Both the position numbers and the translations under genes were made by a program. From NCBI GenBank assembly GCA_005656395.1, contig SRSI01000074.1:434001-498000 (forward strand): a stretch of 64,000 nt of DNA, given 5' to 3'. This stretch comes from Strongyloides papillosus. Taxonomy: Eukaryota; Nematoda; Chromadorea; Rhabditida; Strongyloididae. The notes under the pieces are model-generated. The model worked only from the letters and a program-made list of their open reading frames with translations, had not been told where the DNA came from and did no database searches. This document shows, piece by piece, positions 1 to 11,039 of this stretch. Each line of letters opens with the position of its first letter. Position 1 is the first letter of the stretch.

Positions 1-169
1 TCTTACGGCATCTGAACATAAGCTTGGCCTTGATTAGTACAGTTGGGCCTCCACAAGCTTCGCAGTCCTTTTCTTTTGGCAATATTCCCTCATTTCGAAG
101 GTACCTGAGAGCTGCGTCTTCATCGAAAAAGAATTGACCAAGGTTTCTTATTGATGGAAAAGATTGCAT
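1..169 (-). CDS. ISXO2-like transposase-type protein, 5' part only
   Basis: The gene runs off the window edge, so only about 56 residues from the first visible ATG are present. They read as a short helical lead-in with the motif FFFDEDAALRYLRNEGILP followed by CEACGG and, about 15 residues on, an FRCRK strand. This resembles the N-terminal zinc-ribbon module that precedes the DDE-type ISXO2-like (IS1595-type) transposase domain in many nematode and arthropod proteins. The catalytic domain would lie outside the window. The frame stays open a little upstream of the ATG, so an extra 5' exon is possible. The stretch is clearly richer in G and C than the flanking DNA, which supports coding. Family assignment rests on this short module only. 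Confidence 0.5.
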   Translation of the reverse strand, partial: MQSFPSIRNLGQFFFDEDAALRYLRNEGILPKEKDCEACGGPTVLIKAKLMFRCRK

Positions 170-645
170 TCTTGAAAACTGTTTGTGAGATTTGATTAGT
201 AAATTTGAAAATACTCAACTTTCTTTAAAAAATTCGAGCCTTTTCTTTCAAAAAAATTCTAATGTTTTAACAAAAATATTAAAATTTGTTAATAATTATT
301 CAGATTTCAACTACCATTTTGTACGATCATTTTGAAGAAATTACTTTATTTTCATTTTTTTGATGAGCTAGAGCATTGCATTCATAATAAATGCAGTGGC
401 ATCATTAGTTACAGCATATAGGAATTAGAAAAATTCCACGAAATTTATTTTATTAACACAATTTTTTTAGTTTAAAAAAAATTTTTGGAAATTTTTGAAA
501 ATTTTAAAATTTTAAAATTGCTTAAAATACTTTATTTTTATTTTAAATATTATTTTTACTACATAAAATGTTTATTTTACAAAAATTAAAGGTTTTACAT
601 CATATATATATAAGGTGTCACCGACTCTAAAAGAAATCCAGGTAT

Positions 646-948
646 TTAATTAGTCTTCCTCACAACTTCAACACTAAAATTTTTCATTTCAATGACATTT
701 GTGCCAGGTTTATCCAATGCGATATTGAAGATATCACAAAAGACAGCAGATCGGCTAGTGAGGACTACTTTATGACACTTAATTTCTATGTCTCCCACTC
801 TTATAATGCAGTCACTGAATTCTGCTACATCAACTTTATCACCATGGCCCAATAAAGATGCTGATTGGAACTGTGAAGATGAATAATTAATTTTATTAGA
901 TCTCTTCACAGTTTTACTTGATTCATCATTTCTTAGTATTACAAGTAT
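646..948 (-). pseudogene. Truncated MATH/BTB (SPOP-like) gene fragment
   Basis: An open frame follows an acceptor-like site (CTTTGTAG, ending at 949) and encodes the first half of a BTB/POZ fold: FSDCIIRVGDIEIKCHKVVL, then SRSAVFCDIF and a VIEMKNF strand. This matches the start of SPOP-like BTB domains, which in nematodes usually follow a MATH domain. Translation stops at 646 just where the next BTB helix should begin. A GTGAGG donor-like site at 663-658 exists, but the only nearby acceptor leads straight to a stop. No MATH coding is visible upstream and no BTB/BACK remainder downstream. I read it as a decayed copy of an expanded gene family; an unseen distant exon cannot be excluded. Confidence 0.5.
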
Positions 949-1364
949 CTACAAAGAAAGTACTTTAATTTCAAACAAATAAAAATAAAGTGTAAATAAT
1001 TTAAAGAATATTTGCTGCAAATATAATTTAATTGAAAGTGATAAGTATTTGAATGACTGAGATGGCGTTACTTTCATAATGGCAGGTAAAGTGATAACAC
1101 AATAATTAAAATTTATTTTCATCCTTTTCCGTGGGTGTAAAGTAAAATCAATTAAAAAGGTATATTGATATAACAAAAATTTATGTTTTCGGATCGATTA
1201 TTTAAATTATTTCCCTCATCTTCTTCAGTACTTAAAAAGATAACTTCAAAAGCAGTAATAAAATAATTTCTGTATTTTTATGTCTATGAAAAAATAAAAA
1301 CGTTTAAATAACACTAAATATATAATAACTCTCCCTAATCACAAATAAAAACAGAAATTTAAAA
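949..1364. other. Spacer without recognisable gene
   Basis: AT-rich spacer between the BTB fragment and the FASTK-like gene. A 75-codon minus-strand frame exists here but has the Phe/Leu/Lys bias of random AT-rich DNA and no detectable MATH domain similarity. It could contain the missing 5' part of the BTB gene only if that part is degenerate. Confidence 0.5.
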
Positions 1365-3269
1365 TCACAGTTTTAAATGTTTCTCGATCTCTCTTTTTAC
1401 ATAATTGATATTATCAAGTGCTGTGCTGTTTTTATCAAATTCATGTTCATAGATTTTTACAACATCAAATCCTAATTTGTTTAATAACCTAATTTTTAAT
1501 GCCACTGTTCCATTTTCTCTAACACATGCGCCGGTATCAACATCCTTCATCATATGCTTATTTGAAATATAAACAATACCAATTTTTGTACCATCACTTT
1601 TGATAAATTGATCCCAATTTATAACCCTATCACTTTTACTATTGACAGTTGGGCTGATAATATTATTTACTAAGATTCCATTTTCCAATATTCTAGGACC
1701 GCTTAATTTTTTTTCGCTTCCTACAATTCGCTTTACTGCTATATCTGCTGTTGAAACAAAATTTTGAGCTCTTTTATCATAAAGCATACTGCTAGTTCTT
1801 TCAACTATATTTTTATCGTTATCCATATATTTATTCAATGGAAACACTGGTAACTTATAGTCATCTAGTTCAGTTCTAGCAGCACAATCAATTTGAGCAA
1901 CTAAATTTAACAGATGAAACTTTGCCGAATCAATCTTATTTTTAAGTAGATCAACGACAAATTCTTCCCTTAAAACACTCTCTGCCATTCTGGGAGTTAA
2001 TTTACCTAAAATTGTCATACCATAAACATATCGTAACCATGCGATACTACTAGATACTCTGTTAATTGTTACTGCCTTACTAAAATAATTTAAAGGTAGC
2101 TCAATATTTTTTGTAGGACAATTAATCTTCCCAAGTACTGTTACCATTGGGAGTATATTTCTAAGATCAATCTCTCTATAGTTATTTTCTAACCATTTTT
2201 CTGCCAAGTTCCATACAACTTCATTACCACAATTCATTGCACTCAATCCACATAACACATTTGTTATTTGATTTGCATTATTATATGTATTGATACTCTT
2301 AACAAAATTTCTACATATAATCCTTAAGGCATGAATACTGTGGAAAGACAAAGATTGAAGAGCTTGTGTCAATTTAACCATACTACTCAATGTAATAGAA
2401 TTGTCATCTATAAATTCCATGCGTTGAACGATTTCTTGTAACAAAGATAATGGCCGATTTTTTGTTTTAGATATCAAATACATAAGATTAGCTGCCTCAT
2501 TAATGGACAAATTTGGTAGTAATTCTTGTGCTTTTTTAAAAACTGTCTTATATTGATCTGGAGTAAGATCCATGACTTTAAGTACATGAAAAATAAAATT
2601 TATTGATGTGGTGTCATTTACATTCAACAAAATTTTTTCCTCAAGTAGATTCGATAAATTAAGATTTATAAGTTGTCCATTGTTTTTTTTTAATGTAAAA
2701 TATAATGCAGCAAGATTATCAATTGGAAGTTCAGAAAATGATTTGTTTCTCAAGCTTTTATAACATTTGTTTAATAAGCTATTCAATATTTCAAAATGGC
2801 TACCTTTTTGATCTAATTTTTGTAAATCACCTTGACTAAGGGCAAGAAATTTGACAAAGAAAGTTGATGTTTTAAGAAAAGCATCAATATCAGATTCCTG
2901 ACTTAAAATGTGAGCTTTTATTGCAATGTCAATTTTTTCCTTAGTAAAAAAATCAAATGCTTTTATAGAATTTTCAGGAACTAAAAATCTTTCGAATTGA
3001 CTAAGATAATCAACAAGTTCAACACTGTTTTTAGGTCTTGTCGTAGCAAAATTCTTTTCTAAATCATTCAAATTTGTAGGTGCTGTGTAGAGAGGTTTAA
3101 TATTTTCCTGAACGTTATTAACTTTTGCCGTACTAGACGATAAAATGTTCACTAGTTCTTTATCAACAGATCCACATAATAAAGCTGCAGATGGAGTTAT
3201 AGTATTATTTACTTTTAATAATCTACTAATTCTACCCAATAACAAAGTATTCCACTGAAAACGTATCAT
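1365..3269 (-). CDS. FAST kinase-like, RAP-domain mitochondrial RNA-binding protein
   Basis: Intronless 634-residue protein. The last ~65 residues form a RAP domain: strands such as GIVYISNKHMM, then an ALKIRLLNKLGF helix and VVKIYEHEF, ending in a helical tail. The preceding ~450 residues are helical repeats of the kind found in FASTK/FASTKD proteins, which handle mitochondrial RNA processing and translation. The N-terminus (MIRFQWNTLLLGRISRLLK) is basic, hydrophobic and poor in acidic residues, as for a mitochondrial presequence. The start at 3269 is preceded by a TATATAG acceptor-like site 3 nt upstream, a likely trans-splice site. It lies 190 bp downstream of a same-strand small TIM gene, so co-transcription is plausible. 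The family call rests mainly on the RAP domain; orthology to a specific FASTKD member cannot be decided. Confidence 0.68.
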   Translation of the reverse strand: MIRFQWNTLLLGRISRLLKVNNTITPSAALLCGSVDKELVNILSSSTAKVNNVQENIKPLYTAPTNLNDLEKNFATTRPKNSVELVDYLSQFERFLVPENSIKAFDFFTKEKIDIAIKAHILSQESDIDAFLKTSTFFVKFLALSQGDLQKLDQKGSHFEILNSLLNKCYKSLRNKSFSELPIDNLAALYFTLKKNNGQLINLNLSNLLEEKILLNVNDTTSINFIFHVLKVMDLTPDQYKTVFKKAQELLPNLSINEAANLMYLISKTKNRPLSLLQEIVQRMEFIDDNSITLSSMVKLTQALQSLSFHSIHALRIICRNFVKSINTYNNANQITNVLCGLSAMNCGNEVVWNLAEKWLENNYREIDLRNILPMVTVLGKINCPTKNIELPLNYFSKAVTINRVSSSIAWLRYVYGMTILGKLTPRMAESVLREEFVVDLLKNKIDSAKFHLLNLVAQIDCAARTELDDYKLPVFPLNKYMDNDKNIVERTSSMLYDKRAQNFVSTADIAVKRIVGSEKKLSGPRILENGILVNNIISPTVNSKSDRVINWDQFIKSDGTKIGIVYISNKHMMKDVDTGACVRENGTVALKIRLLNKLGFDVVKIYEHEFDKNSTALDNINYVKREIEKHLKL

Positions 3270-3459
3270 AACCTATATAAAATATGAAAATAAGTAAAAT
3301 ATATCTGAGATATGCAAATGCTTCAAGACATTTTCTAAGAAAGATAAATTTTAGCAAGAGAAACCATTTTGTTTAACTAGATAAGTAACAACTATATATA
3401 AATATTTACAGCAATAAATGTTAATTTTTATATAATCTATGGAAATTTCTTCTAAATTT

Positions 3460-3784
3460 TCAAAGTGTTGAACTGGCTTTTTTAGCGAAAGACTCTTGAA
3501 ATGAAATTAATAGTTCTTGATTAACTCCCATTTGCTTTTTAAAACCTGTTTGTTTTTAAAAAATTTAATTATACCAAGAAATTTAAACAAAATCCAAAAA
3601 CTTACATGAAGACGCACACTTAGACTCCGAAGGAATAAGTGAAATAGTATTCAAATCATAGACGCACGCATTAAAACATCTGTCAGTTATAATATTATAT
3701 ACTGTAAGAAATTCCCTTAACTGAAAAAGTGTATATAAAAAAATTTTACGTTTTAATTACCTGTTCCGGAGAATTAATAGACAT
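3460..3784 (-). CDS. TIMM10B: Small TIM chaperone (TIM9/TIM10B type), three exons
   Basis: Exons 3784-3761, 3720-3606 and 3545-3460 splice in frame to a 74-residue protein. Introns are 40 and 60 bp, with GTAATT/TTTCAG and GTAAGT/AACAG borders. The product has the diagnostic twin CX3C motifs, CFNAC and CASSC, separated by 15 residues as in TIM9 and TIM10B, and the family's LREFLTVYN lead-in helix. Small TIMs act in the mitochondrial intermembrane space as hexameric chaperones that carry hydrophobic precursors to the TIM22 inner-membrane complex. The ATG lies only 198 bp from the divergent GCN5 start, and the stop is 190 bp before the FASTK-like ATG. No single exon is long enough to look like a gene alone. 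TIM9 versus TIM10B is not resolved. Confidence 0.85.
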
Positions 3785-3982
3785 ATTTGGGCGAATTTTC
3801 AGTAGGTGAAAATAACTCCCTGAAATTTCAAGTTAGGAAATAATATCCTTGGAATTATGTTTACGTACTGCATTCAACTAACACAACAAAACACAGTTCG
3901 TCGTTGTTATAGTTGATTTAGTATCAGAAAAGTGTTAATAAATAATTTATTTTATTATTCTAAAACAAAGTTGATTTCTACA
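3785..3982. promoter_or_regulatory. Divergent promoter region (small TIM / GCN5)
   Basis: The 198 bp between two diverging ATGs must hold both 5' UTRs and the shared promoter. I see no clear TATA box or known factor site. Confidence 0.5.
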
Positions 3983-6318
3983 ATGAAAGAAATTTTAGAA
4001 GAAGTAAATTGTTATTTTCCAGATCCAACATACAATTATATTTCTAAAGAATGTTTACAAAATGGGCATTTAAAAAATAATTCAGATTATAAATCAATGA
4101 ATATAAAAGAGACTGTATCAAATCCTAATCAGAAGATATGTGCTCCTTTTTTACCTTGTACAACAGATAAATGTGAATGTCAGGGATTTTCATATAATGG
4201 ATTGGAAACGTTTGATTTACCCGATCAACTAATACTTGAAAAGTGCTATGGATATTCTTCATGTTTTAAGTGTCAACATCCGTTAGGTACTAAATTTATA
4301 TATATATTTTCATATATTCATATTGTTTTTCAGAGTATCACGTTGCTCAGTTAAATGAAATGACAGATGAACAACTAGAGATAATGTGTCGTATAGTTAT
4401 GGATTGTCGCGATGTCCATGAAATTGCGTTAAATGATGAAGATATTTATTGTAAAGGTCTCGCTGCAGTTATTCGTGATGGGATGATCGAATGTTTAAGA
4501 AACCAAAATTTTGATTTGAATGAAAATCTTAAACCTGGCTTTGATTTTCTTGTTACAGATACCGTTAATCTTGTTGACCTTGTTTCAATGGTCAAATTTA
4601 ATGTTAATGAACTGAGTCAACATAAGAAAACTGTAATAAAATTATTAGATACATTGAATGATTATGAGTTACCGTGCCCTGATGACTACATTAATTGTGA
4701 TGAAGACCCACAGAAATTTATTGAATATGTTGATTTTTATAAGCAATGGCTTTTCAATGTTGTTATCCCACAAAAATGTAATTATATCAAACTGTTAATG
4801 AATGTCCAATTTTTTGGAACAACATTTTTAAATAAAATGCGTAACAGTTTACTGAATGATAATGTTTTGGAACTTGACTACAATTGTCTTGAATTACTTG
4901 AGAAAGTTTATGATGTTGTAGACAAAGTACCTATATTTGGTAAAGGGAAAAGACAAGTTAATCAAAGTATTAAAAATAGATTATTAAAATATGAGAGAAA
5001 TTTGAGAGAGTTGGAAATGGAAGAAATAAGGAACGCAACATTGTGTATTGATGAACACGAAGGTTCAAGTTTAAAACAAGATTCTTTACAAGTACCCAAT
5101 GTTAAATTGAATGGAAATAAAAATCTATTCCTTGAAACTTTCAACGAAATTGTTGAAGAAAATGTTGTGACTCCAAATGTTGCTATAGATATTCGTAATG
5201 ACTATATTGCACGAATTATCACAACTGCCGAACTAGCAAAAAATGGAAAGAAATATGGATCTTATCTTTCACAGTTTGAGAAAGTAGTTAATACTGCTCT
5301 ACCAAACATGGGGAAAGATTATGTTAATAAAGTAGTATTTGATTTCAGACACAAATCAATTATTGTCTGCTCTAAAAAAACACCTCTTAAAAAGGAACAA
5401 GTAATTGCAGGGATATGTTTTCGTGAATTCAAATTACGTGGTTTTATTGAAATTGTATTTTGTGTTGTTCAACTCAAACACCAATCACATGGTTTTGGAT
5501 CTTTCATCATGGATTTAATGAAAACCTATAGTAACCATTTAAATATTCCCTATTTATTGACTTATGCTGATAATAAAGCAGCAGGTTACTTCTCTAAACA
5601 TGGCTTTGTTGAGGATATTGAATTAAATGAAGAATACTATAAAAATTACATAAAACACTATGACGGAGCAAAACTTATGGGCGTCAGTGTTATAGAAAAA
5701 GTAGATTATACACTTTTAAAGGATCAAATTGAATATGTTAGCAAAATGGCTGACAAATTAGTTGTAAATATACAGCCTGTACGCTCATATGTATCTAAAA
5801 CTTATGCTGGAATTGAACACTTGTTCAAGGAAAGTGGTAAAGGTAATCTAAAAAAATCTACCATTGTCCCGCTTTCCAAAGTTTCTGGTTTTGAAAGATA
5901 TAATGTTAAAAGGTTATCTAGATTAGAGCCTCCTGTAGCAGATTTTGAGAAAAAAAGTCAAGCTATATTAAAAGAGCTTAAAACTCATAAGAATATTGTA
6001 TGGCCTTTTGAAAATCCTGTTTCTGAAGAAGAGGTACCAGGTTATCATAGTTTTATTGACAATCCAATTGATTTATCAACTATTAAAACCAAACTTGATA
6101 AAAATGGATATTCTCATGAATACCAATTTGTAGCTGATATAAAAAGAATGTTTGACAATTGTTATCGCTATAACGGCTCTTCTTCTCCATATTATGCAAT
6201 GGCATATTTATTGAATAAAAAATTTAATGCATTACAAGAAAAGTATTTTCCAGACTTGTCATTACAGGCGAAACTTCCTGAATCACCTACAAAAGAAGCA
6301 TTGGAGTATTGTCGATAA
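3983..6318 (+). CDS. pcaf-1: GCN5/PCAF histone acetyltransferase
   Basis: Exon 3983-4286, intron 47 bp, exon 4334-6318; 762 residues. The order is PCAF N-terminal homology region (CECQGFSYNG, CFKCQHPLEYHV, the latter spanning the splice), GNAT acetyltransferase domain about residues 430-570, and bromodomain about 655-740. The HAT core keeps the catalytic glutamate (GFIEIVFCVV, about E474), the acetyl-CoA loop QSHGFG and LTYADNKAAGYFSKHGF. The bromodomain keeps the WPF shelf and the acetyl-lysine asparagine in RYNGSSS. In other animals this enzyme is the catalytic subunit of SAGA/ATAC, acetylating histone H3 in the nucleus. The first in-frame ATG after the 5' leader is at 3983. Slightly shorter than the ~830-residue human proteins. 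Confidence 0.95.
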
Positions 6319-9300
6319 TTTTAACTTATTTACTCCTTGTTTCAACTTTTGATCTCACTAATTTATTAAAACATAAGTATTTATATTCTTTTAATTTATT
6401 AAAATATTTTTTGTATTAATTTTGAATATAAACAGTAACTTTATAAGATCATCATATACTTGATCTTAACATTAATTAATTGTTTTTTAATAAAAGAAGT
6501 TAATTTAATAAATTGCTTTGTATTTGTTTTGTCTATTTATTTTTATGTGCTATAAAAGATTCTAGGAAAATGATTACTGTTTTATGATAAGAACCATAAG
6601 AGGTTTTAAAGATATATATTTATACAAATATATTCTTTTTATCTTTTAAATACACAAAGTAGCATTCCTCAAGTGAGTTAAATGGAAGAGAGACTTTCAA
6701 ATTAAAACAATTCTACCATATAAAGAGTAAAGATGATTTCTTTATTTTGTATTATATAATAAAAATATGATAGCTTGAAAGATAAAACATTTCTTTAAAA
6801 TGTATTTTTGTATCATATGAAATTAATCATACATTTTAGGTTTCTTCTATTTTTATTTTATAAAATATATTTTATATATATTTTAAAACTCAATCCAAAA
6901 TATTTATGTTTACATTTTTTTTTATTTTCAAAAAGAAATTGTTAAAAAGTTAATAGTCATGTTTACAGATATATGGCATATTACTTTAATCACTATTTTT
7001 ACATGATTCATAAGTATTCATTTTTCACTAGAAAAAATTAATATTAATATCTATAATAGTGAATTAGATGAATTATATGAGTATGTTACGTTAAATATTA
7101 TATTTTAATTAGTGGTAATGCAATTGAAAATATTGTTTTTTTTATAAAATTACTTTTCTATCTTCCAAAAAACAACTACTTACTTTCATAAAAATAAATT
7201 ATTTTGATAAATCCATCTTATTGAATACTTTTAATCAATTTTATTTTATTAAACATTTTTAAAATTTATTATAAATGTATTGTTATGACGAATTAGAAAT
7301 TTAATATTAAAAAAGTAAAAATTATATTATATTTCCCCTAAATAACAACTTTGTTTCGAAAGGAAATGTTATATATCAAAGTAGAAATATTACTTCAGGA
7401 ATTTTATATGACTTAAATGTTTCCCCATACCTATATAATTAATCATTAATTATTATTCATTATTTTTACTTTTAAAACAATTGATCATTAGTATAAAATT
7501 GTTAAATTAAACATATTTGTTTTATATTTTGATTGATATTTTAAATGTTATTTGTTTAAATAGATCAAAATTTTGCTATACCAATATCAATATAATGCAT
7601 TAAATAAAATCGAACAAAATAACAACACTTATATGTGCATATATTTATTTTTTATACCTTGTTTCGGAATGTATTAGTAATGATTTTTGCACACGTCTTC
7701 TATTTTTCATTGTTATTTTACCTAAAATCTTTAAAGCCTCTTTTCATATTTTTATTTATTATGACATCAAACTTTTATTCATATCACGTTTATAATTAGA
7801 TTTTACATATATTTATATATTAAATTTTAAAAGTTAATTATAATATTGATATTTTAAATTTTGTTTACACTGCAAAAAATAAATCAAAAAAGTGTTTTAT
7901 AAAGTCATTCTTTGATTATTTTATAGAGGTTTTTATTTACTAATTTTATGTATAAACGATTGAAATAAAATAATTAGATTTTACAAGGTTAAATAAAAAT
8001 ATTTCATAAAATATTATTATTGTAAAACTTAGCTGGTAATAAAGAATTTTTTTTCTATTTTAAACACCGTAAAAAAATTTCTAACATAAAATTAAACCAT
8101 TTGTGGATGATTTAAAATTAAGTTTTATATATATATCATATGTACTTTTTAATACCATATTTATTGGTTTTATTATTTAGTATAATCATAAGTATAAAGC
8201 TTGAATATTAGATTTATTATTATATACTATTAATCCATATTGAAAATGTAGAAACATTAATCTTTTGTATAAATTTTTACTTACAAATTCATATTAGCAT
8301 CTCATTTTGTTAAAGTATAATAGTTTCATGAAAAATAAATTAAGTTTTTATTATTTTCATCTCTGCTCCATCAATTTTTATATATAGAGTTATCTTTTTT
8401 GATTGGGAAAAATATTTAAAGATTTTTTTTAAATCAAACATATTATATTCAAATACAAATAAGTATGATAAATTATACCAACTTTCTTTTTCTAGTAATT
8501 TAAAAACTGATATTATCTTACAAATATAGCATACTATAATATTTAGCAACGGGACATTATATCATTTGATAATTTAAAAGTTATTTATTGAATAAATATT
8601 TTGTTGTATAATAATAAATATCTTTATTCTTCTTTTGTTTTATTTCTAATTTTTTGTTTGAGATGAGTAAGAAGATAATTGTTATTTTTAGTTTTAAAGA
8701 TAAAATTGTAGTTAGGTTAATGAAATGATAAGTAAAATAAATAGAATTTATGTAGTGATGGTGTTATAAAATATTATGTGATAAAAATAAATTTGAAAAT
8801 ATTATACTTATTTTATGTATATAAAATTTAATTCTACCATTTTAAAAGTTTTTACGCCTATCTTATATTGTTAATAACATTATTGAATGAAAAATTAAAT
8901 AATTCACATCCTTCATTAATCCTTTATATTTTGTATATTCAATGAACAAGTTATTTCATATCTTGTTCCTTTTACATCTCTAATTGATACAATTACTTTT
9001 ACAAAAGTCATATTTATTTCACTATATATCAGTGTTTTAACTTTCAATTTTATTATCTTCAATCATTCTTCTCTACCCAACAAAATTTTGTTCCATTAAA
9101 ACATTATGATAGTGTAATTATATAAAAATTTATTAAGTAACTTCTTATCAGAATGTCATTTTTCAATAAGTTTAACCAAACTTTTTGCACTTTCTAAAAT
9201 TATCAATGTATTTTAAAGAAGAACAATTTTGTTTAATGGCATTGTTATATGTTAAAAAAGATGTTGTAAAACCAATTTAATGCAACATTCGTCAATGTGT

Positions 9301-9679
9301 TATTATTATTTTTTTTTATATTGAAATAGATTTATTTTAAGACACTAATCCTTCTCCCATATTTTATTTATGGTTTTTAATGGAACCGATATATAATTTA
9401 ACAAAACCAATTTTACTTAAAACAATTCATTTAGTATAAATCACAATGTATAAAAATAAATATATTGATTTATATTTATTATTTTTATTATTATAAAAAA
9501 TATTAATTGCGTATCTTTATCTATTATGATAGATAAAATTAAAATACACCCATTTAAAATATTTTGGCTAATAGATAAAGGTTTTTTTTGTAACAAACGT
9601 ATTACTTTGTTGGTTATCATTGATTATAAATGATAAGAAGAATGTTAAATTATCATTATTTATATATTTTAGACATTGA
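6319..9679. other. AT-rich intergenic desert
   Basis: About 3.4 kb of extremely AT-rich DNA between GCN5 and the DHHC gene. AATAAA-type poly(A) signals occur soon after 6318 (for example near 6489). A 69-codon minus-strand frame at 8340-8549 has only AT-driven composition. I see no exon pairs, tRNA or repeat array. It likely holds upstream control DNA of the DHHC gene. Confidence 0.5.
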
Positions 9680-11039
9680 ATGCCTTTCTCTAGATCATAT
9701 TTAGATACTAGAAATGATGCAACGGATAGAGTTTCTCAACAAAATAATTATAATAGCACTATTAAACCTACTTCAACTAAAAATGGAAAAATTATAAGAA
9801 AATGGAGATATCATGAGGGTAGAAATCGTTTTTTCTGTGATGGAAGAATATTTATGTCTAAAGAAGTTTCACTTCTTTTTTTAACTCTTTTTCTTATAAT
9901 AACTATCACTGGACTATTTCTTGGTTTTGATGGACCATATTTATTTAAAAATGTCTCGCCAATCATACCAATAGCTGTTTGTATATTATTCATATTTGTA
10001 ATTACATGTCTATTAAAAACTTCTCTAACTGAACCTGGTATTATTCCAAGAGCAACTTCAAGAGAAGTTATGGAAATTGATCGTCAAAATGAAGAAGAAG
10101 GCCTGGGGAGAAGTGCTAGGCAACCTAAAACTGTTACTATTAATGGAATTAACTTTAAATTAAAATATTGTAATACTTGTAGAATTTATCGACCCCCCAG
10201 ATCTAGTCATTGTTCGATTTGCGATAATTGTATTTTAAATTTTGATCATCATTGCCCTTGGGTAGGGAATTGTGTTGGATTAAGAAATTATAAATATTTT
10301 TATTTCTTCATTGTTTCATTAGCAATATTAGATTTACTAATTTTGGGTAGCTCTATTGCACACATTGCCTTAGGTTTGTCACTTTATTTTGATAATTTAA
10401 TATAAATTCCATATATTTTCAGTTTCTACTGCTAAAAAAGCCTTTATTGAAAGTGTAAAAGAAACTCCCGTATCAATATTTATTTCAGGGACATGTTTTT
10501 TATCAATATGGTCTATATTAGGACTGTCTGGTTTTCATACATATCTTTTAGCAACTGCTCAAACAACAAATGAAGATATTAAAGGGACTTTTGATAAAAA
10601 ATTAAGACCTGGCACTAGAAATCCTTTTTCACAAGGAAACATATTTATTAACTATTTTTCTGCACTATGTGGTCCTGAACCAATATCAATGTTAGATGCT
10701 CGAGGAGTTTATGATCCATATTCAACAATAACTTCAGTTTCAAATTTACCTGTTTTTATGCCAACCTTAAATATCAATAACGAAAATGACAATACATCAA
10801 TTTCTCAATCTGTATCTGTTAATTCTATGAATCAATTAAATTCGATTTATGTAATACCAGGACAATTAAAAAATAATTCTCAGATGTCAAGGCATAATAA
10901 TGAGTCACAGAAACATTTTGGTAATGGATTAAATAAAAGTAGTACAAAAAAGAATTCATTAAAACATACGGTTAAAGAAGGTAATTACAATAATAATGAT
11001 AATGACGAGTTTTCCCATTCTATAGAAATTAGAGTTTAA
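9680..11039 (+). CDS. DHHC palmitoyltransferase, ZDHHC9/14/18 type
   Basis: Exon 9680-10373, intron 49 bp (GTTTGT...TTTTCAG), exon 10423-11039; 436 residues. Four membrane segments lie near residues 62-83, 94-113, 207-233 and 244-268. Between the second and third sits the cysteine-rich domain with YCNTCRIYRPPRSSHCSICD and the catalytic DHHC (C192). The motif TTNEDIKGTF follows the fourth segment, and the lead-in FFCDGRIF and the terminal FINYFSALCGP block are those of the ZDHHC9/14/18 branch. These enzymes S-acylate cytosolic cysteines of Golgi and plasma-membrane proteins. The C-terminal ~130 residues are Asn/Ser-rich and probably disordered. The ATG follows an ATTTTAG acceptor-like site, suggesting a spliced or trans-spliced leader. 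Confidence 0.93.

Noticed and set aside
949..1176. Possible MATH-domain exon before the BTB fragment
   Set aside because: No MATH strand pattern or conserved residues could be recognised and the composition is that of spacer DNA.
8340..8549. 69-codon minus-strand ORF
   Set aside because: Ile/Lys/Phe-rich as expected from AT-only DNA, no splice partners, no homology.
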